Shown: positions 1 to 8,409, counted from the first letter of the stretch. The stretch: DNA of 45,220 nt from Deltaproteobacteria bacterium (GCA_021801125.1 JAJYYI010000003.1:3228-48447), one strand, 5' to 3'. Notes: generated from the sequence alone by a model not told the origin. Translations and numbers: made by a program.

Positions 1-869
1 GGCCGTGGCAATACAACGTGAATCGGCCCGGTTCCACGTGGTTCATACCCGTTGGCGACCTCGGCTTTGAGTGGGTCAACGTTCTCTTCTCGTCTTACGA
101 GTGGTGGCATATGTACCTGACCGATCCCGACACGGGCGAGCCGGCGGGATGCAAGGAATGGGTTAAGCCCGGAATGCTCGAAATGGGGGTTCCGGCGACC
201 ACTTATGACGAGCTGCTGGTGCTCGTGCATGGGCATCAGGTCGGCTGCCTGGTAAATAACATCCGCCTGGCGTGCGAGGCGTTGGGACTGGGAGCCTGGG
301 TTTTCTGCGGTTTCGTGGATGAATTAATCCTCGGCGGCATCCCCAGCATCGCTAAAGGCCTAGGTTTTAAGTACCTGGAGCGGGATCCGAACAAGAACCC
401 CACTAAGACGATGACCTCGCTGGGCCTGCCGGGGATCAAGGAAGCGTGCGTAACGCCTTCGCCCCAGTTTCCCACTGCAAAGGCGATATGCGACTACGTG
501 TGCGACATTCGCTATCGGCGCGGCAGTATTTTCGCGCGGCAAGACAACTGGGCGTTGCGGAACAAAGCGCCTTACAAGCCGGATGTGATGAAGCAGCTCA
601 TCGAGCATCCCCGCGTGCACATCGCCGACTGGGTGAGGGAAGCGGCGGAGGCGACGATTGAATATATCGTCAACAAATGGGGATGCGCTCCGGCGTTTAC
701 TAACCCGATTCAGGCTCAGTTCACCGCGCAAACCCATCACGTCGACGTCGATTATTACCGCAAATTCTACACGACCAATGGTGGCGACGAGCCTTACTCT
801 ATGACTCCTCAAGTTTTTGAGCATTTTAAGCGCTACCACAAAGGGGAGCCCGACCCATATGCCAGATAA
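1..869 (+). CDS. Nitroreductase-like protein, 5' end outside window
   Basis: The frame is open to the window edge (it reads PWQYNV before the first GTG at 18, and no ribosome site precedes that GTG), so this is the 3' part of a longer gene. About 288 residues are visible. Residues after the first GTG include NNIRLACEALGLGAW, which resembles the helix of nitroreductase-fold flavoproteins that carries an A-x-x-GLG motif. The rest (many Trp/Tyr, a HH-V-DVDYY segment near the C-terminus) is not recognised. The stop overlaps the next gene by 11 bases, and a clear nitroreductase-family gene follows at 1298, so these probably form one operon. The flavin-enzyme assignment is an inference from a single motif. 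It could equally be an unrelated large unknown protein. Confidence 0.6.
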   Translation, partial: PWQYNVNRPGSTWFIPVGDLGFEWVNVLFSSYEWWHMYLTDPDTGEPAGCKEWVKPGMLEMGVPATTYDELLVLVHGHQVGCLVNNIRLACEALGLGAWVFCGFVDELILGGIPSIAKGLGFKYLERDPNKNPTKTMTSLGLPGIKEACVTPSPQFPTAKAICDYVCDIRYRRGSIFARQDNWALRNKAPYKPDVMKQLIEHPRVHIADWVREAAEATIEYIVNKWGCAPAFTNPIQAQFTAQTHHVDVDYYRKFYTTNGGDEPYSMTPQVFEHFKRYHKGEPDPYAR

Positions 870-1212
870 GCGAACTGTATCGGTTGGCACCCATGTCTGC
901 TGCAAACAGCATCGCTGGCGTTTGCAAGAGGTGCTGGAAAGCTGCGAAGAGCTAGGCCTTGAAGCGCCGATTTTTGAGACCGCATCGTTAGCCGGCAAGA
1001 AAGCGAAGATCCACGCTCCAGTCACGGCCTTGAACGCGGACCTTTTGGCAGACCAGGCCCTCGACGTCCTTAGCACGCTGCTTGGGTCAAAGAGCGAGCT
1101 TTGGCACGGCGACCTAGTAGTCGAGCTGTCCGGTATGGGCGACGGCGGGCGACTAGCGCAGGGAAAGCAGGCAGTTGAGAAACGGGGATATCACGTGGAG
1201 ATACGCTCGTGA
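859..1212 (+). CDS. Small conserved-looking hypothetical protein (117 aa)
   Basis: The ATG lies inside the last codons of the preceding gene (11-base overlap), typical of translational coupling. The product is soluble and mixed alpha/beta in appearance, with Cys-Cys at residues 13-14 (THVCCKQH) and a C-terminal half rich in Gly and charged residues. I do not recognise the family. Its position between two nitroreductase-like genes suggests a small partner or accessory subunit, which is inference only. The downstream gene starts 85 bases later behind its own ribosome site. Confidence 0.6.
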   Translation: MPDKRTVSVGTHVCCKQHRWRLQEVLESCEELGLEAPIFETASLAGKKAKIHAPVTALNADLLADQALDVLSTLLGSKSELWHGDLVVELSGMGDGGRLAQGKQAVEKRGYHVEIRS

Positions 1213-1282
1213 ATATTGCACCCGAGGATTGGGCGTAAGACGAGGGACGGGCCTGGGTCCGCAGTCTTATCAAGGATCAGAT

Positions 1283-1288
1283 GGAGGT
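1283..1288 (+). promoter_or_regulatory. Ribosome binding site fixing the nitroreductase start
   Basis: GGAGGT lies 9 bases before the ATG at 1298. The frame is open further upstream to about 1175, but that part has no comparable site and does not look like protein, so this motif decides the start. Confidence 0.7.
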
Positions 1289-1297
1289 AAGTATATA

Positions 1298-2134
1298 ATG
1301 CAATTCCTGGATGTATGTGGCCTGAGACGCAGTGTGCGCTTTTATAAAACCTGGCAGCCCGTCGAGCGCGATAAGATTCAGCGTATTCTTGAGGTGGTGC
1401 GCGTGGCGACCACCTGTCCGGGTAACCTGCAGCCGTGGCGGGCGGTCGTGGTCGATGCAACCAAGCTGGCCCCAAAGGATCGAGAGATGCTTCTGGCGGC
1501 TGATAACTATCAGGGGGCGCATCGCACTGCTCCTATCTGGATATATTGGTTTGCCGACCCGGAAGATGGCAAACCGCAAACCTTTCAGAAGCGGGTGCAT
1601 CAGTTGATGGATGTGGGCGCTCTGGCAAGCTGCCACGGATGGACTCACGATGCCATTGACGCTTCGATCGAGAAGGGAGTGCGTTCGCCCGAAGGGATGC
1701 CGGAGATAGGCGGGTTTCTGCACAATCTTCCTTATGAAATAAGTGTGGCTGTTGCCCGCGGCGAGACCATCGGTGCCTGCGACGTTGCCTGTTTGGCCGC
1801 GGTTAACGAAGGCTTGGGAACGTGCCTGCACATGATTGCCACCGTCGACAAAGTTGCGGAGGTCAAAAAGTTCCTCAAGGTTCCGGATCGCTGGGAAGCT
1901 GTTTGGCTTCAACTCCTTGGGTATTCGGCAGAGGAGCCTGAAGCCGGAGGGCAAAGGCCGCGATTGCCTTTCAACGAAATATTCTTTGAAGGCGAATACG
2001 GGAAGCCTTTTCCCCGCGATGAGACGGTTGTCAACGACCTGCGCAAAGAAGGGCTGTTGCGCGCTCCGGCGCCCAAGCCCGAACGGTTCGAAGAAATTAA
2101 GCATCTGGCACGGATGTTCGGCTTTCCTGTATAG
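1298..2134 (+). CDS. Nitroreductase family protein
   Basis: The product is a 278-residue member of the FMN-dependent nitroreductase fold. The N-terminal RRSVRFY is the usual R-R-S-x-R-x-Y/F FMN-phosphate element. It is followed by VATTCPGNLQPWR, which matches the family's A-P-S-x-x-N-x-Q-P-W FMN-binding loop. The helix DVACLAAVNEGLGTCLHMIA matches the A-x-x-x-GLG-x-C motif. These enzymes move hydride from NAD(P)H or a substrate to FMN and act on nitro groups, quinones, dehalogenation substrates or cofactor precursors. The substrate cannot be told here. An extension of about 40 residues after the fold (from residue 230) is unusual. The gene follows the 117-residue unknown in an apparent operon that closes at the hairpin at 2168. 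Confidence 0.85.
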   Translation: MQFLDVCGLRRSVRFYKTWQPVERDKIQRILEVVRVATTCPGNLQPWRAVVVDATKLAPKDREMLLAADNYQGAHRTAPIWIYWFADPEDGKPQTFQKRVHQLMDVGALASCHGWTHDAIDASIEKGVRSPEGMPEIGGFLHNLPYEISVAVARGETIGACDVACLAAVNEGLGTCLHMIATVDKVAEVKKFLKVPDRWEAVWLQLLGYSAEEPEAGGQRPRLPFNEIFFEGEYGKPFPRDETVVNDLRKEGLLRAPAPKPERFEEIKHLARMFGFPV

Positions 2135-2167
2135 GCGCCGTCGTCCCTAAACGGAAGTCTTATGGTT

Positions 2168-2205
2168 CGTTGCCTCAGCCGGTGCGGTCGCCGGCTGAGG
2201 CAACG
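2168..2205. terminator. Perfect 15-bp inverted repeat, hairpin after nitroreductase operon
   Basis: Bases 2168-2182 and 2191-2205 are exact reverse complements separated by an 8-base loop. It lies 33 bases after the nitroreductase stop, so transcription termination or 3'-end protection is the likeliest role. There is no run of T after either arm, so it is not a textbook intrinsic terminator. The remaining bases to 2394 are GC-rich and show no gene. Confidence 0.6.
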
Positions 2206-2394
2206 CGAGTGTCGCCGTAAAGACCTAGACGGGCAACTCGGAATGCCTCCGTGCGGCGGGCCTTTCCGGTGTCTGGCGGGGTTTCGACCTTCGGAGCCCG
2301 ACGGGGTGCTCTGGTTCGCCAGGGGTCCGTGCTCCAAAGCTGCGGATCGCGAGTATCGCCGTGACGGAAATAAATTAGACGTTCAGGCTTCACT

Positions 2395-2727
2395 ATGGAC
2401 AACGACCTCAAATCTTATAGTTCCGTTCAAAAGTGGATTAGAAACGTGAATCAGATGTTCGCGCTTAGTGAATCGGAATGGAATAACCGTCTTCAGGTGC
2501 TGGCGGATTTCTGCGCGCACGTCGGGAGGAATCCGGACGAGATCATCCAGGATGCTCTCGAGGAAAAGGGACAAAAAGTCGATTTCATGCGCCGGTTGAG
2601 GGAGGCGAGCAAACTCAAGTTCCAGGATTCGATTAGGGCCCATGAGTGGCAAAACGTCGTGCGCAGCTTTTTCATCCATAACGGCGCGCGTGTTGTGGTG
2701 CGCACCTATCCTCAAGGTACGACCTGA
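2395..2727 (+). CDS. Small protein resembling a tyrosine-recombinase N-terminal (SAM-like) domain
   Basis: The product has 110 residues and is all-helical in appearance. The segment VLADFCAHVGRNPDEII resembles the core-binding domain of XerC/phage-type integrases (F-C-x-x-x-G-x-x-P-D-E-L/I), and the VQKWI and NVVRSFF helices fit too. No catalytic domain (R...H-x-x-R...Y) follows, so it is either a free DNA-binding domain or a truncated integrase relic. The stop overlaps the ATG of the next gene as TGATG, which argues that it is translated. No good ribosome site is visible upstream. The function is unassigned. Confidence 0.5.
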   Translation: MDNDLKSYSSVQKWIRNVNQMFALSESEWNNRLQVLADFCAHVGRNPDEIIQDALEEKGQKVDFMRRLREASKLKFQDSIRAHEWQNVVRSFFIHNGARVVVRTYPQGTT

Positions 2728-3233
2728 TGCTCCTTCGGATAGCCACCGTCTTGCACGTGCTGGCTGCGGCCGTGTACGTCGGCGGTAGCGTGTTTCTAGA
2801 ATTAGTATTTGGTCCTTCACAAGACTCGATACCGCCGTCGCAAGCGAGCGTTATTGGACAAAAGGTAGGAATCCGCTTCGCAGTCCTGGCGTGGATTTCC
2901 CTGCTCATAATAGGTCTTAGCGGAGCATGTCAGTTATATGCCAAGGGTTTGCTGAATCCTCTGCTTTTCACAACCAGGGTCGGGATCTGGACGCTGAGCA
3001 TGATAGGACTTTGGGTTTTGCTCGCGATCAACGGTGCCGTCATGACCCTCGGAATTCGTCCCAGACTCGAAAAGCGATTATCTTTGCCGGTAACACCGGA
3101 GATTGGTGTGAGAAGACTCGAGGAGTTGGGGTTGGTTTCACGAAGGCTCGATAGACTTGTGCGACTGAACACGGCGCTGGCGACGATCGCTCTCATCATT
3201 GGGGCATCGTTGCGCTACGGTGGTCTGTTTTGA
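2727..3233 (+). CDS. CopD-like four-helix integral membrane protein
   Basis: The product is a 168-residue membrane protein with about four hydrophobic helices, near residues 5-25, 48-68, 82-106 and 145-165. The first helix, HVLAAAVYVGGSVFLELV, resembles the H-x-L-x-x-x-x-W/Y-x-G-G start of the copper-resistance CopD/YebZ and DUF2269 families. In these, the helix-1 histidine is often a heme or metal ligand. The start overlaps the preceding stop (TGATG), so the two are translationally coupled. Copper handling or heme binding is an inference from family resemblance. A generic electron-transfer membrane subunit is possible. Confidence 0.65.
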   Translation: MLLRIATVLHVLAAAVYVGGSVFLELVFGPSQDSIPPSQASVIGQKVGIRFAVLAWISLLIIGLSGACQLYAKGLLNPLLFTTRVGIWTLSMIGLWVLLAINGAVMTLGIRPRLEKRLSLPVTPEIGVRRLEELGLVSRRLDRLVRLNTALATIALIIGASLRYGGLF

Positions 3234-3457
3234 GGAGCAGCAATAGAGAAATCCCGGGATTCTCGTTGCGCTCCTTGCTATGGCTGGATGGCGTGTGACA
3301 GAAAACGCGTTCGTTGCCACACGAGTTCGTCTGTGCCCTAGAATTTGGGCGGGATGGTATCGCGACGGGGAGGGGCTCGCCCGTACGGTATCGCCAAGAG
3401 CGCCGCAAGGCGAAAACCTAAAATTTAGAAATATACCAAAAAGGGAAAGGATCGAGC

Positions 3458-4675
3458 ATGCGGAACATAAGCAGAGCATTGGAACGCGCAACTGCTGGAA
3501 AGCGTCTGTCAGCGGAAGAGACCCTGCTGCTGTACGAGGCTCCGATCGAAGAATTACGGGCCGCTGCCGACGAGATAAGACGACAAAAGACACCTCCCCA
3601 GTTGGCCTACTATGTGATCAGTGGCACCATCGACTACACGAACGTTTGCTCCGTGGGATGTGGGTTTTGCCACTTTTACAGGACAAGGCATCATCCGGAG
3701 GCTTCCACGTTAACCTTGGAAGAGATCCTCGGCCAGATGGAGGATATGCGCAAGGTCGGCGCTCGCCTGATACTCTTCCAAGGTGGAATCAACCCAGATT
3801 TACCTTTCGAATGGTACGAGGAGGTGCTCAAGGCAGTAAAGAGTGAATATCCTGGCATTCACATAGACGGCTTTAGTCCCGAGGAAGTGCTCGGCATGGA
3901 ACGGCTGACCGGGCGCTCATCCAAGGAGGTGCTCGAGCGGCTAAAGCAGGCCGGCTTGGACGGGCTACCCGGCGCGTCGGCGGAGGTCTTGGTTGACGAT
4001 GTACGCAGGCTAACTGCCCCGACCAGGATACCGACCCGCGATTGGTGTCGGATTATTGAGGAGGCCCTAGAAGTCGGTCTGCATAGTAGCTGGGTCAGCA
4101 TGGTCTTCGGAATGGGTGAGACTGCTAAGGAGCGTGTTTCTCATCTGACGCTGCTTCGCCAGATCCAGGACCGGGCACTAGAGCGGTCTTATCCGTCGCG
4201 GTTCTTCTCCTTTAAGGTCTGGCCTATGCGTTTGGCATCCACTAGGGCGTCTAGACGAGTGGTGTCTAGAGGTGGAAAGGTCTACCCGGTAGGGCCAGAG
4301 GAATACCAAGAGAATCAAAGGGAAAGAGGGGCGGCATGTTCCTCGGCCGAGGAAACGGCGGCAATGTACCTCCGTGAAGTGGCGATAGCGCGACTTGCAC
4401 TGGACAACATCCCGAATCATAGTGCTCTTTGGCTGACTCAGGGATTTAAGGTTGCTCAGATGGCTCTGCAATCGGGCGCCAACGACCTGCAGGAGACAGG
4501 GGCGATTAATGCAGTCAATGCTGCTGTGCTAGCTGCGGGTAAGGCGCTCCCACAAGTGACCCCGCAGTTGCTCTCCCAGATCTTCAACTGCATTGAAGGT
4601 GTGGGCCGCAAACCCGCTCAGCGCGACGCATATTACCGCGTGGTCGAGCCGGCAGGACTTTCGTACGGTCATTAG
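3458..4675 (+). CDS. MqnC/CofH-like radical SAM protein
   Basis: The product is a 405-residue radical SAM enzyme of the MqnC/MqnE/CofH superfamily. The 4Fe-4S cysteines are C64, C68 and C71 in CSVGCGFCHFYR (C-x3-C-x2-C). LFQGGINPDLP, IDGFSPEEV and the C-terminal LAIARLxLDNI-type helix with the LTQG-FKVAQ-ALQSGANDL region match MqnC, which cyclises dehypoxanthine futalosine in menaquinone synthesis. Two features depart from MqnC: the acidic E-E-N motif after GANDL is replaced, and residues of about 255-305 are a divergent basic insert. No mqnA, mqnB, mqnD or mqnE is present in the window. GGAAAGG 7 bases upstream supports the start. It heads the run of adenylate-forming genes, so I infer a role in another pathway. 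Confidence 0.85.
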   Translation: MRNISRALERATAGKRLSAEETLLLYEAPIEELRAAADEIRRQKTPPQLAYYVISGTIDYTNVCSVGCGFCHFYRTRHHPEASTLTLEEILGQMEDMRKVGARLILFQGGINPDLPFEWYEEVLKAVKSEYPGIHIDGFSPEEVLGMERLTGRSSKEVLERLKQAGLDGLPGASAEVLVDDVRRLTAPTRIPTRDWCRIIEEALEVGLHSSWVSMVFGMGETAKERVSHLTLLRQIQDRALERSYPSRFFSFKVWPMRLASTRASRRVVSRGGKVYPVGPEEYQENQRERGAACSSAEETAAMYLREVAIARLALDNIPNHSALWLTQGFKVAQMALQSGANDLQETGAINAVNAAVLAAGKALPQVTPQLLSQIFNCIEGVGRKPAQRDAYYRVVEPAGLSYGH

Positions 4676-4872
4676 CCTGCCCGGCCGCGGGCGTTGATGC
4701 TGGTGTGAGGTATGTTGATGCTCGGCGCTCCTGGCGCAATGCCGTCAGGTTATCGACCTTCCATTCTCGTCGGATTGCTAGGGTGCCGCAGGGCGGCGCT
4801 CCCGCGGGTGTCGCTTGGGGTGGGACCGCGGGCACGCTGCGACCTGTAGGCGAACACCGCAATCAGGCCGAA

Positions 4873-5853
4873 ATGAACGCATCCGGAGATAGCCGTAAAA
4901 CTGTTGCCCGGCTCCGACGAGCCGTCAGCAACGCGCTGCGTATACCGTTTATGCGTGGGCGGGTCGGAGGGGTTTCTGCCCGTCGAATTCGCTCGATCGA
5001 AGATTTCGCGGCTGTCATACCGCCGTTAACCATCGAGGAACTCCGTAAAGGGTGGGAGGAAAATCAACTTTCACCTGGGAATGATGCTCGCCGCGATGTC
5101 GGACTCATCGCACAGACGGCGCACGACCCGCCAGTTTATGTAACGCTCAGCAATCGCGCGCTCGAATTGTACGCTGAGGTTCTGGCGGACTGCTGGCTTA
5201 GTGCCGGCGTTTTGGCAGGGTCGCACGTCCTGATACATGATTACGGCACGAGCCCTCTGGTCTATTTGGCGTCGCGAAATTTTTGTCCATATCTGAAAAC
5301 CGGCGCGGCCGAACGAGTCGGATGCATTCCGGTTTGTAACGATGGCTTGCCTGAATTTACCGAGCGCGCGCTGCATATTCTGCGATTCGTAAGACCGCGG
5401 GCGATTTTTCTGCGTGGAGATGCTGTAACGCCGCTCGTCACGCGTTTGAGCGAAACGCAAGAAAAACTGCGCCGAGGACTTGAGCTTAGAGCCGTGTTGG
5501 TAAGTTCGGACGAAGTGATGCCGCTGCGTGATAACAGGGGGCATGCGATGCTCAGTGGTCTCCTGGGGGCGCCCGTCACTACCTTGGTGCGAGCGGACGC
5601 CGCCTTATTTATGGCATCGGAATGCGCAAAGAGCGGACGGCTTCATGTCCGGACCGATCGCTACTTCGTAGAGACCCTTGACCCAACCAGCCTGAGGCCA
5701 ACGGCTGCGGGAGAGCTGGGGATGCTCGCGATAACACCTCTGTTTTGCGACGCTTATCCAGTTTTGCGATACGTGACCGGCCTCGAAGCGGCACTGGATC
5801 TCGGCGGATGCGTTTGCGGCGCCGCCGGCGCGTCGTTGTCAACCTCAGCATGA
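4873..5853 (+). CDS. Degenerate PaaK-like (ANL superfamily) protein
   Basis: I chose the ATG at 4873; the in-frame 56 codons before it read like non-coding DNA. The 326-residue product has the layout of the N-terminal domain of phenylacetate-CoA ligase/CoF390-synthetase-like proteins: a helical start with a RSIEDFAAVIPPLT segment (PaaK: L-x-D-L-x-x-x-P), an aromatic central sheet (HVLIHDYGTSPLVYLASR) and a late GELGMLAITPLFCDAYPVLRYVTGL matching the PaaK G-E-L-x-x-T...P-x-x-R-Y-x-T-G-D region. The Ser/Thr/Gly ATP-binding loop is absent (TAHDPPVYVT stands there), and there is no C-terminal lid domain. It is probably non-adenylating or a partner subunit. ATGA overlaps the start of the next gene. 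Confidence 0.6.
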   Translation: MNASGDSRKTVARLRRAVSNALRIPFMRGRVGGVSARRIRSIEDFAAVIPPLTIEELRKGWEENQLSPGNDARRDVGLIAQTAHDPPVYVTLSNRALELYAEVLADCWLSAGVLAGSHVLIHDYGTSPLVYLASRNFCPYLKTGAAERVGCIPVCNDGLPEFTERALHILRFVRPRAIFLRGDAVTPLVTRLSETQEKLRRGLELRAVLVSSDEVMPLRDNRGHAMLSGLLGAPVTTLVRADAALFMASECAKSGRLHVRTDRYFVETLDPTSLRPTAAGELGMLAITPLFCDAYPVLRYVTGLEAALDLGGCVCGAAGASLSTSA

Positions 5854-7178
5854 CTTCCCAGGTCGAATATCTCGACCGAATAGAGACGGTCTCGGCCGAC
5901 AAGCTGGCGCAACTGCAATGGCGTAAGCTCAGGAGGGTCATCGCCTATGCCTATCACAACTTGCCGTTCTATCGCAGACGTTTCTCCGACGCAGGAATAA
6001 CGCCGGCCAGTATAAAGAGCATCGCCGACCTCGCGCGCATTCCGATGGTCACAAAGGCGGACATTATAAACGAAACCATAGCCTGTGAAGAGTATCGTAT
6101 CGGGATAGAGGCCCTCGAGGGTCGCCAGCCTGACAACGTCGTTATGACCTCCGGAACTCACGGCTTCCATACCTTTGCAGCGATCGGTGACTACGAACTC
6201 TCGCGCGGGGCAATTCGGGCTGTACAACGAGAGTTTTGGATGCAAAAGATGCGGCCGGGAATGCGCGTGGTTGCGCTATGTCCGGGGTGGCATTTTCTCA
6301 GCCTGCTTGATTGCAAAGCGATGGGCCGGCTTAGAGTGAATTGCATATTGCCGTGGGGAACGCACATACCGCGGTTCGCAAAGTCGTTCTTGGACGCAGT
6401 GCAAACACTGCGGCCCGACTATCTGCTAACGATGCCGCCGATGCTGTACGCGATGCTGCGCGAGTGCGAGCGCGTGCAGGTCGACCCAAGGCGCGTGTTC
6501 GCCAGCGTTCGATACGTCTCGACGGTGGGCGAGCCCGTGACCGCGGGCCTCCGAAGCAGACTGCGTGAAGAACTTGCGCTGGAGGATTTCTTCGAGCGCG
6601 GCGGATCCAGCGACGGCCTATGGGGAGGCGGGGAGTGTTCATTTCATAGAGGGCATCACGTGTTCGCGGACTACTTTTATATCGAAATAGTTGACCCGGA
6701 CACTGGCCGATCACTGCCCGCAGGGGAGCGCGGGGCAGTGGTGGTTACTAACCTCACACTCGGCAAATCGTTATACGTGAGATTTAACTGCGAGGACCTG
6801 GGAATGATTCTGCCGGGAGAATGTCCCTGCGGGAGAACGCATCCCCGCGTCGAATTGTTCGATCGCTTGTCCAACGTTCTGATTCTCGACGGACGGTCGA
6901 TTACGACGTATGATATTCGATGCTGCCTAGACGAGATTCCGCAGACATGCGGCGTTCCATTCTTCGTCGTCAAGCAATCGGATGGGGGAGCGCGTATAGA
7001 GCTCTACCATCCGTCGCCCGAAGCCCCGAAGGATTTTGATCGAGTTGGTCGCGTGTTGTCTGAACGGCTGGGCGTTCAATTGCCCGTCCAGGTCATTCGC
7101 ACCATGCCTGCCCGATGGAAGGGGCGAATAATTGATGAACGGGCCCAGACCGCCGCGGAACGTTATCCGCGCGCTTAA
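5850..7178 (+). CDS. PaaK-like phenylacetate-CoA ligase family protein
   Basis: The product has 442 residues, normal for the PaaK family, which activates aryl acids as adenylates for CoA or amine transfer. The N-terminal LRRVIAYAYHNLPFYRRRF is the classic PaaK opening (L-x-x-x-x-x-A-x-x-x-S-P-F-Y-R). The ATP loop reads TSGTHGFHT, where PaaK has SSGTTGxPT. FERGGSSDGLWGGGECSFHRGHHVFADYF aligns with the Y-G-x-x-E...G-x-H core. RFNCEDLGMI matches R-Y-x-T-G-D, and a Cys pair in CPCGRTHPR follows, as in the metal-binding loop of this family. The C-terminal lid ends with the RTMPARWKGRIIDER strand, including a likely catalytic Lys. This looks like the only complete ANL protein of the trio. The ATGA overlap couples it to the preceding gene. 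Confidence 0.8.
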   Translation: MTSQVEYLDRIETVSADKLAQLQWRKLRRVIAYAYHNLPFYRRRFSDAGITPASIKSIADLARIPMVTKADIINETIACEEYRIGIEALEGRQPDNVVMTSGTHGFHTFAAIGDYELSRGAIRAVQREFWMQKMRPGMRVVALCPGWHFLSLLDCKAMGRLRVNCILPWGTHIPRFAKSFLDAVQTLRPDYLLTMPPMLYAMLRECERVQVDPRRVFASVRYVSTVGEPVTAGLRSRLREELALEDFFERGGSSDGLWGGGECSFHRGHHVFADYFYIEIVDPDTGRSLPAGERGAVVVTNLTLGKSLYVRFNCEDLGMILPGECPCGRTHPRVELFDRLSNVLILDGRSITTYDIRCCLDEIPQTCGVPFFVVKQSDGGARIELYHPSPEAPKDFDRVGRVLSERLGVQLPVQVIRTMPARWKGRIIDERAQTAAERYPRA

Positions 7179-7200
7179 AGAAAATTTTTGAGCCGGTCGA

Positions 7201-8409
7201 ATGTCGAAGAAAGTCGCCACGCTTCCAACATGGTTTTGGCCGGAAGGCGTGCCGCGCGCAGTCGGGGTGCCACCGTTATTTTTGGACGAAGCTTTGGTTG
7301 GTAAATGGGCCGAGGAGCGGCCTGACCAGTTGGCGATCATCGCTCCCTCTGAGGCGTTCACATACTCTATCCTCCAAAGCCGGATAACCCGGAGTGCCGG
7401 GGTAATTTCAAAGCATCTAGCCGCCGACGGGGAACGGCGTCTGTTGATCGAGGTAAGTTCGCGTACGAAGGCGTTGTTATTGCTTTTGTCCGCGTTGAAA
7501 GCCAGGTGCGTGGTTCACTGCTCATCGTCCGCCGACGAACGTAGCATCACTCGCTTTAACCCTGAGGTTTTGGTGACGGAGCGGCTGATTCGGCCGGGCG
7601 TTGGAGCAGCGATCTTGGTAGCGGATGACGTATTGCACGGCTCAGAAGGGAATGGCGCAGCCGAGGGCGGCGAGCCGAGGTCACCTGCGCTTGCGCTGCT
7701 GACCGAGCGGCACTCGTTTGCTCTTCACTCCCACCTTGGTCTCCTAAGCGGAGCCATTGCTCTAACCTCATTTATGGAAATGCCTGACGGCGTGAGGATT
7801 CTGCTGAGCGCCGATCCGGGAAGTTGGTGGGGATTCTACAGCGCGATCAGCGCGCTTTACTTGGGCGGGTCGGTGGTCATATGCGAGGAAGACGACGGCT
7901 CGGCGATCGCGCAAACGGTGCGGGGCCATCACGTTGACGCTGTTTTTCTTACAGCGGAACAAGCGATGAATGTAACTCACCGAACGGCGCGAAGTGAGCG
8001 AATGATAGTTAGAGAAACTTGCAAGTGGCTGCTGATGTCAGTCGATACGCCTTTTCCCGTTAAGCAGCGAAAAGCGCTGAACAACCTGATGGGCCGCCTT
8101 GCGCCCACGGTGTACGGCACAGCCGAGACCGGTCCCATCATCGCGTCTCATCCCAGTTGGTGTGTGGATGAGTCGGTCGGGATACCTCTGACGAATGCCG
8201 AATTGCGGCCGGTGGATCCCGTTTCGCGCGAACCGATCGAAGTACCATGGGAACTGTTGGAGTACGCGGCTATCGACGTCAAAGCCTCGCACATGATGAC
8301 CGGTTACGACGACCCGAAGGAGACCGCCGAACGAGTCAGAAGACGCTGGTTTTTCACCGGGCGCTTGGCGATGATGGATGGCAACGGGCTCTATTACCTC
8401 TTGCCTTGA
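7201..8409 (+). CDS. AMP-dependent synthetase-like protein lacking ATP loop and lid
   Basis: The product has 402 residues and an acyl-CoA/aryl-acid synthetase N-domain. AEERPDQLAIIAPSEAFTYSIL is the usual opening, and PTVYGTAETGPI is the A5 motif (Y-G-x-T-E). VRRRWFFTGRLAMMDGNGLYYLL matches W-x-x-T-G-D-x-x-x-x-D-x-x-G-x, with the ribose-binding Asp changed to Arg (TGR). The phosphate loop T-S-G-S/T-T-G-x-P-K is missing (TERHSFALHSHLGLLSG is there instead). The protein stops where the roughly 100-residue lid should begin. It follows the PaaK gene after 22 bases. I infer a catalytically altered or scaffolding paralogue. Decay is less likely because the frame is intact over 1.2 kb. Confidence 0.7.
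   Translation: MSKKVATLPTWFWPEGVPRAVGVPPLFLDEALVGKWAEERPDQLAIIAPSEAFTYSILQSRITRSAGVISKHLAADGERRLLIEVSSRTKALLLLLSALKARCVVHCSSSADERSITRFNPEVLVTERLIRPGVGAAILVADDVLHGSEGNGAAEGGEPRSPALALLTERHSFALHSHLGLLSGAIALTSFMEMPDGVRILLSADPGSWWGFYSAISALYLGGSVVICEEDDGSAIAQTVRGHHVDAVFLTAEQAMNVTHRTARSERMIVRETCKWLLMSVDTPFPVKQRKALNNLMGRLAPTVYGTAETGPIIASHPSWCVDESVGIPLTNAELRPVDPVSREPIEVPWELLEYAAIDVKASHMMTGYDDPKETAERVRRRWFFTGRLAMMDGNGLYYLLP

Noticed and set aside
1277-2104. 275-codon minus-strand frame
   Set aside because: It is antisense to the nitroreductase; no motif of its own.
4705-4872. N-terminal extension of the first PaaK-like protein
   Set aside because: The 56 codons are Arg/Gly/Ala-rich, unlike the family, and precede a better ATG.
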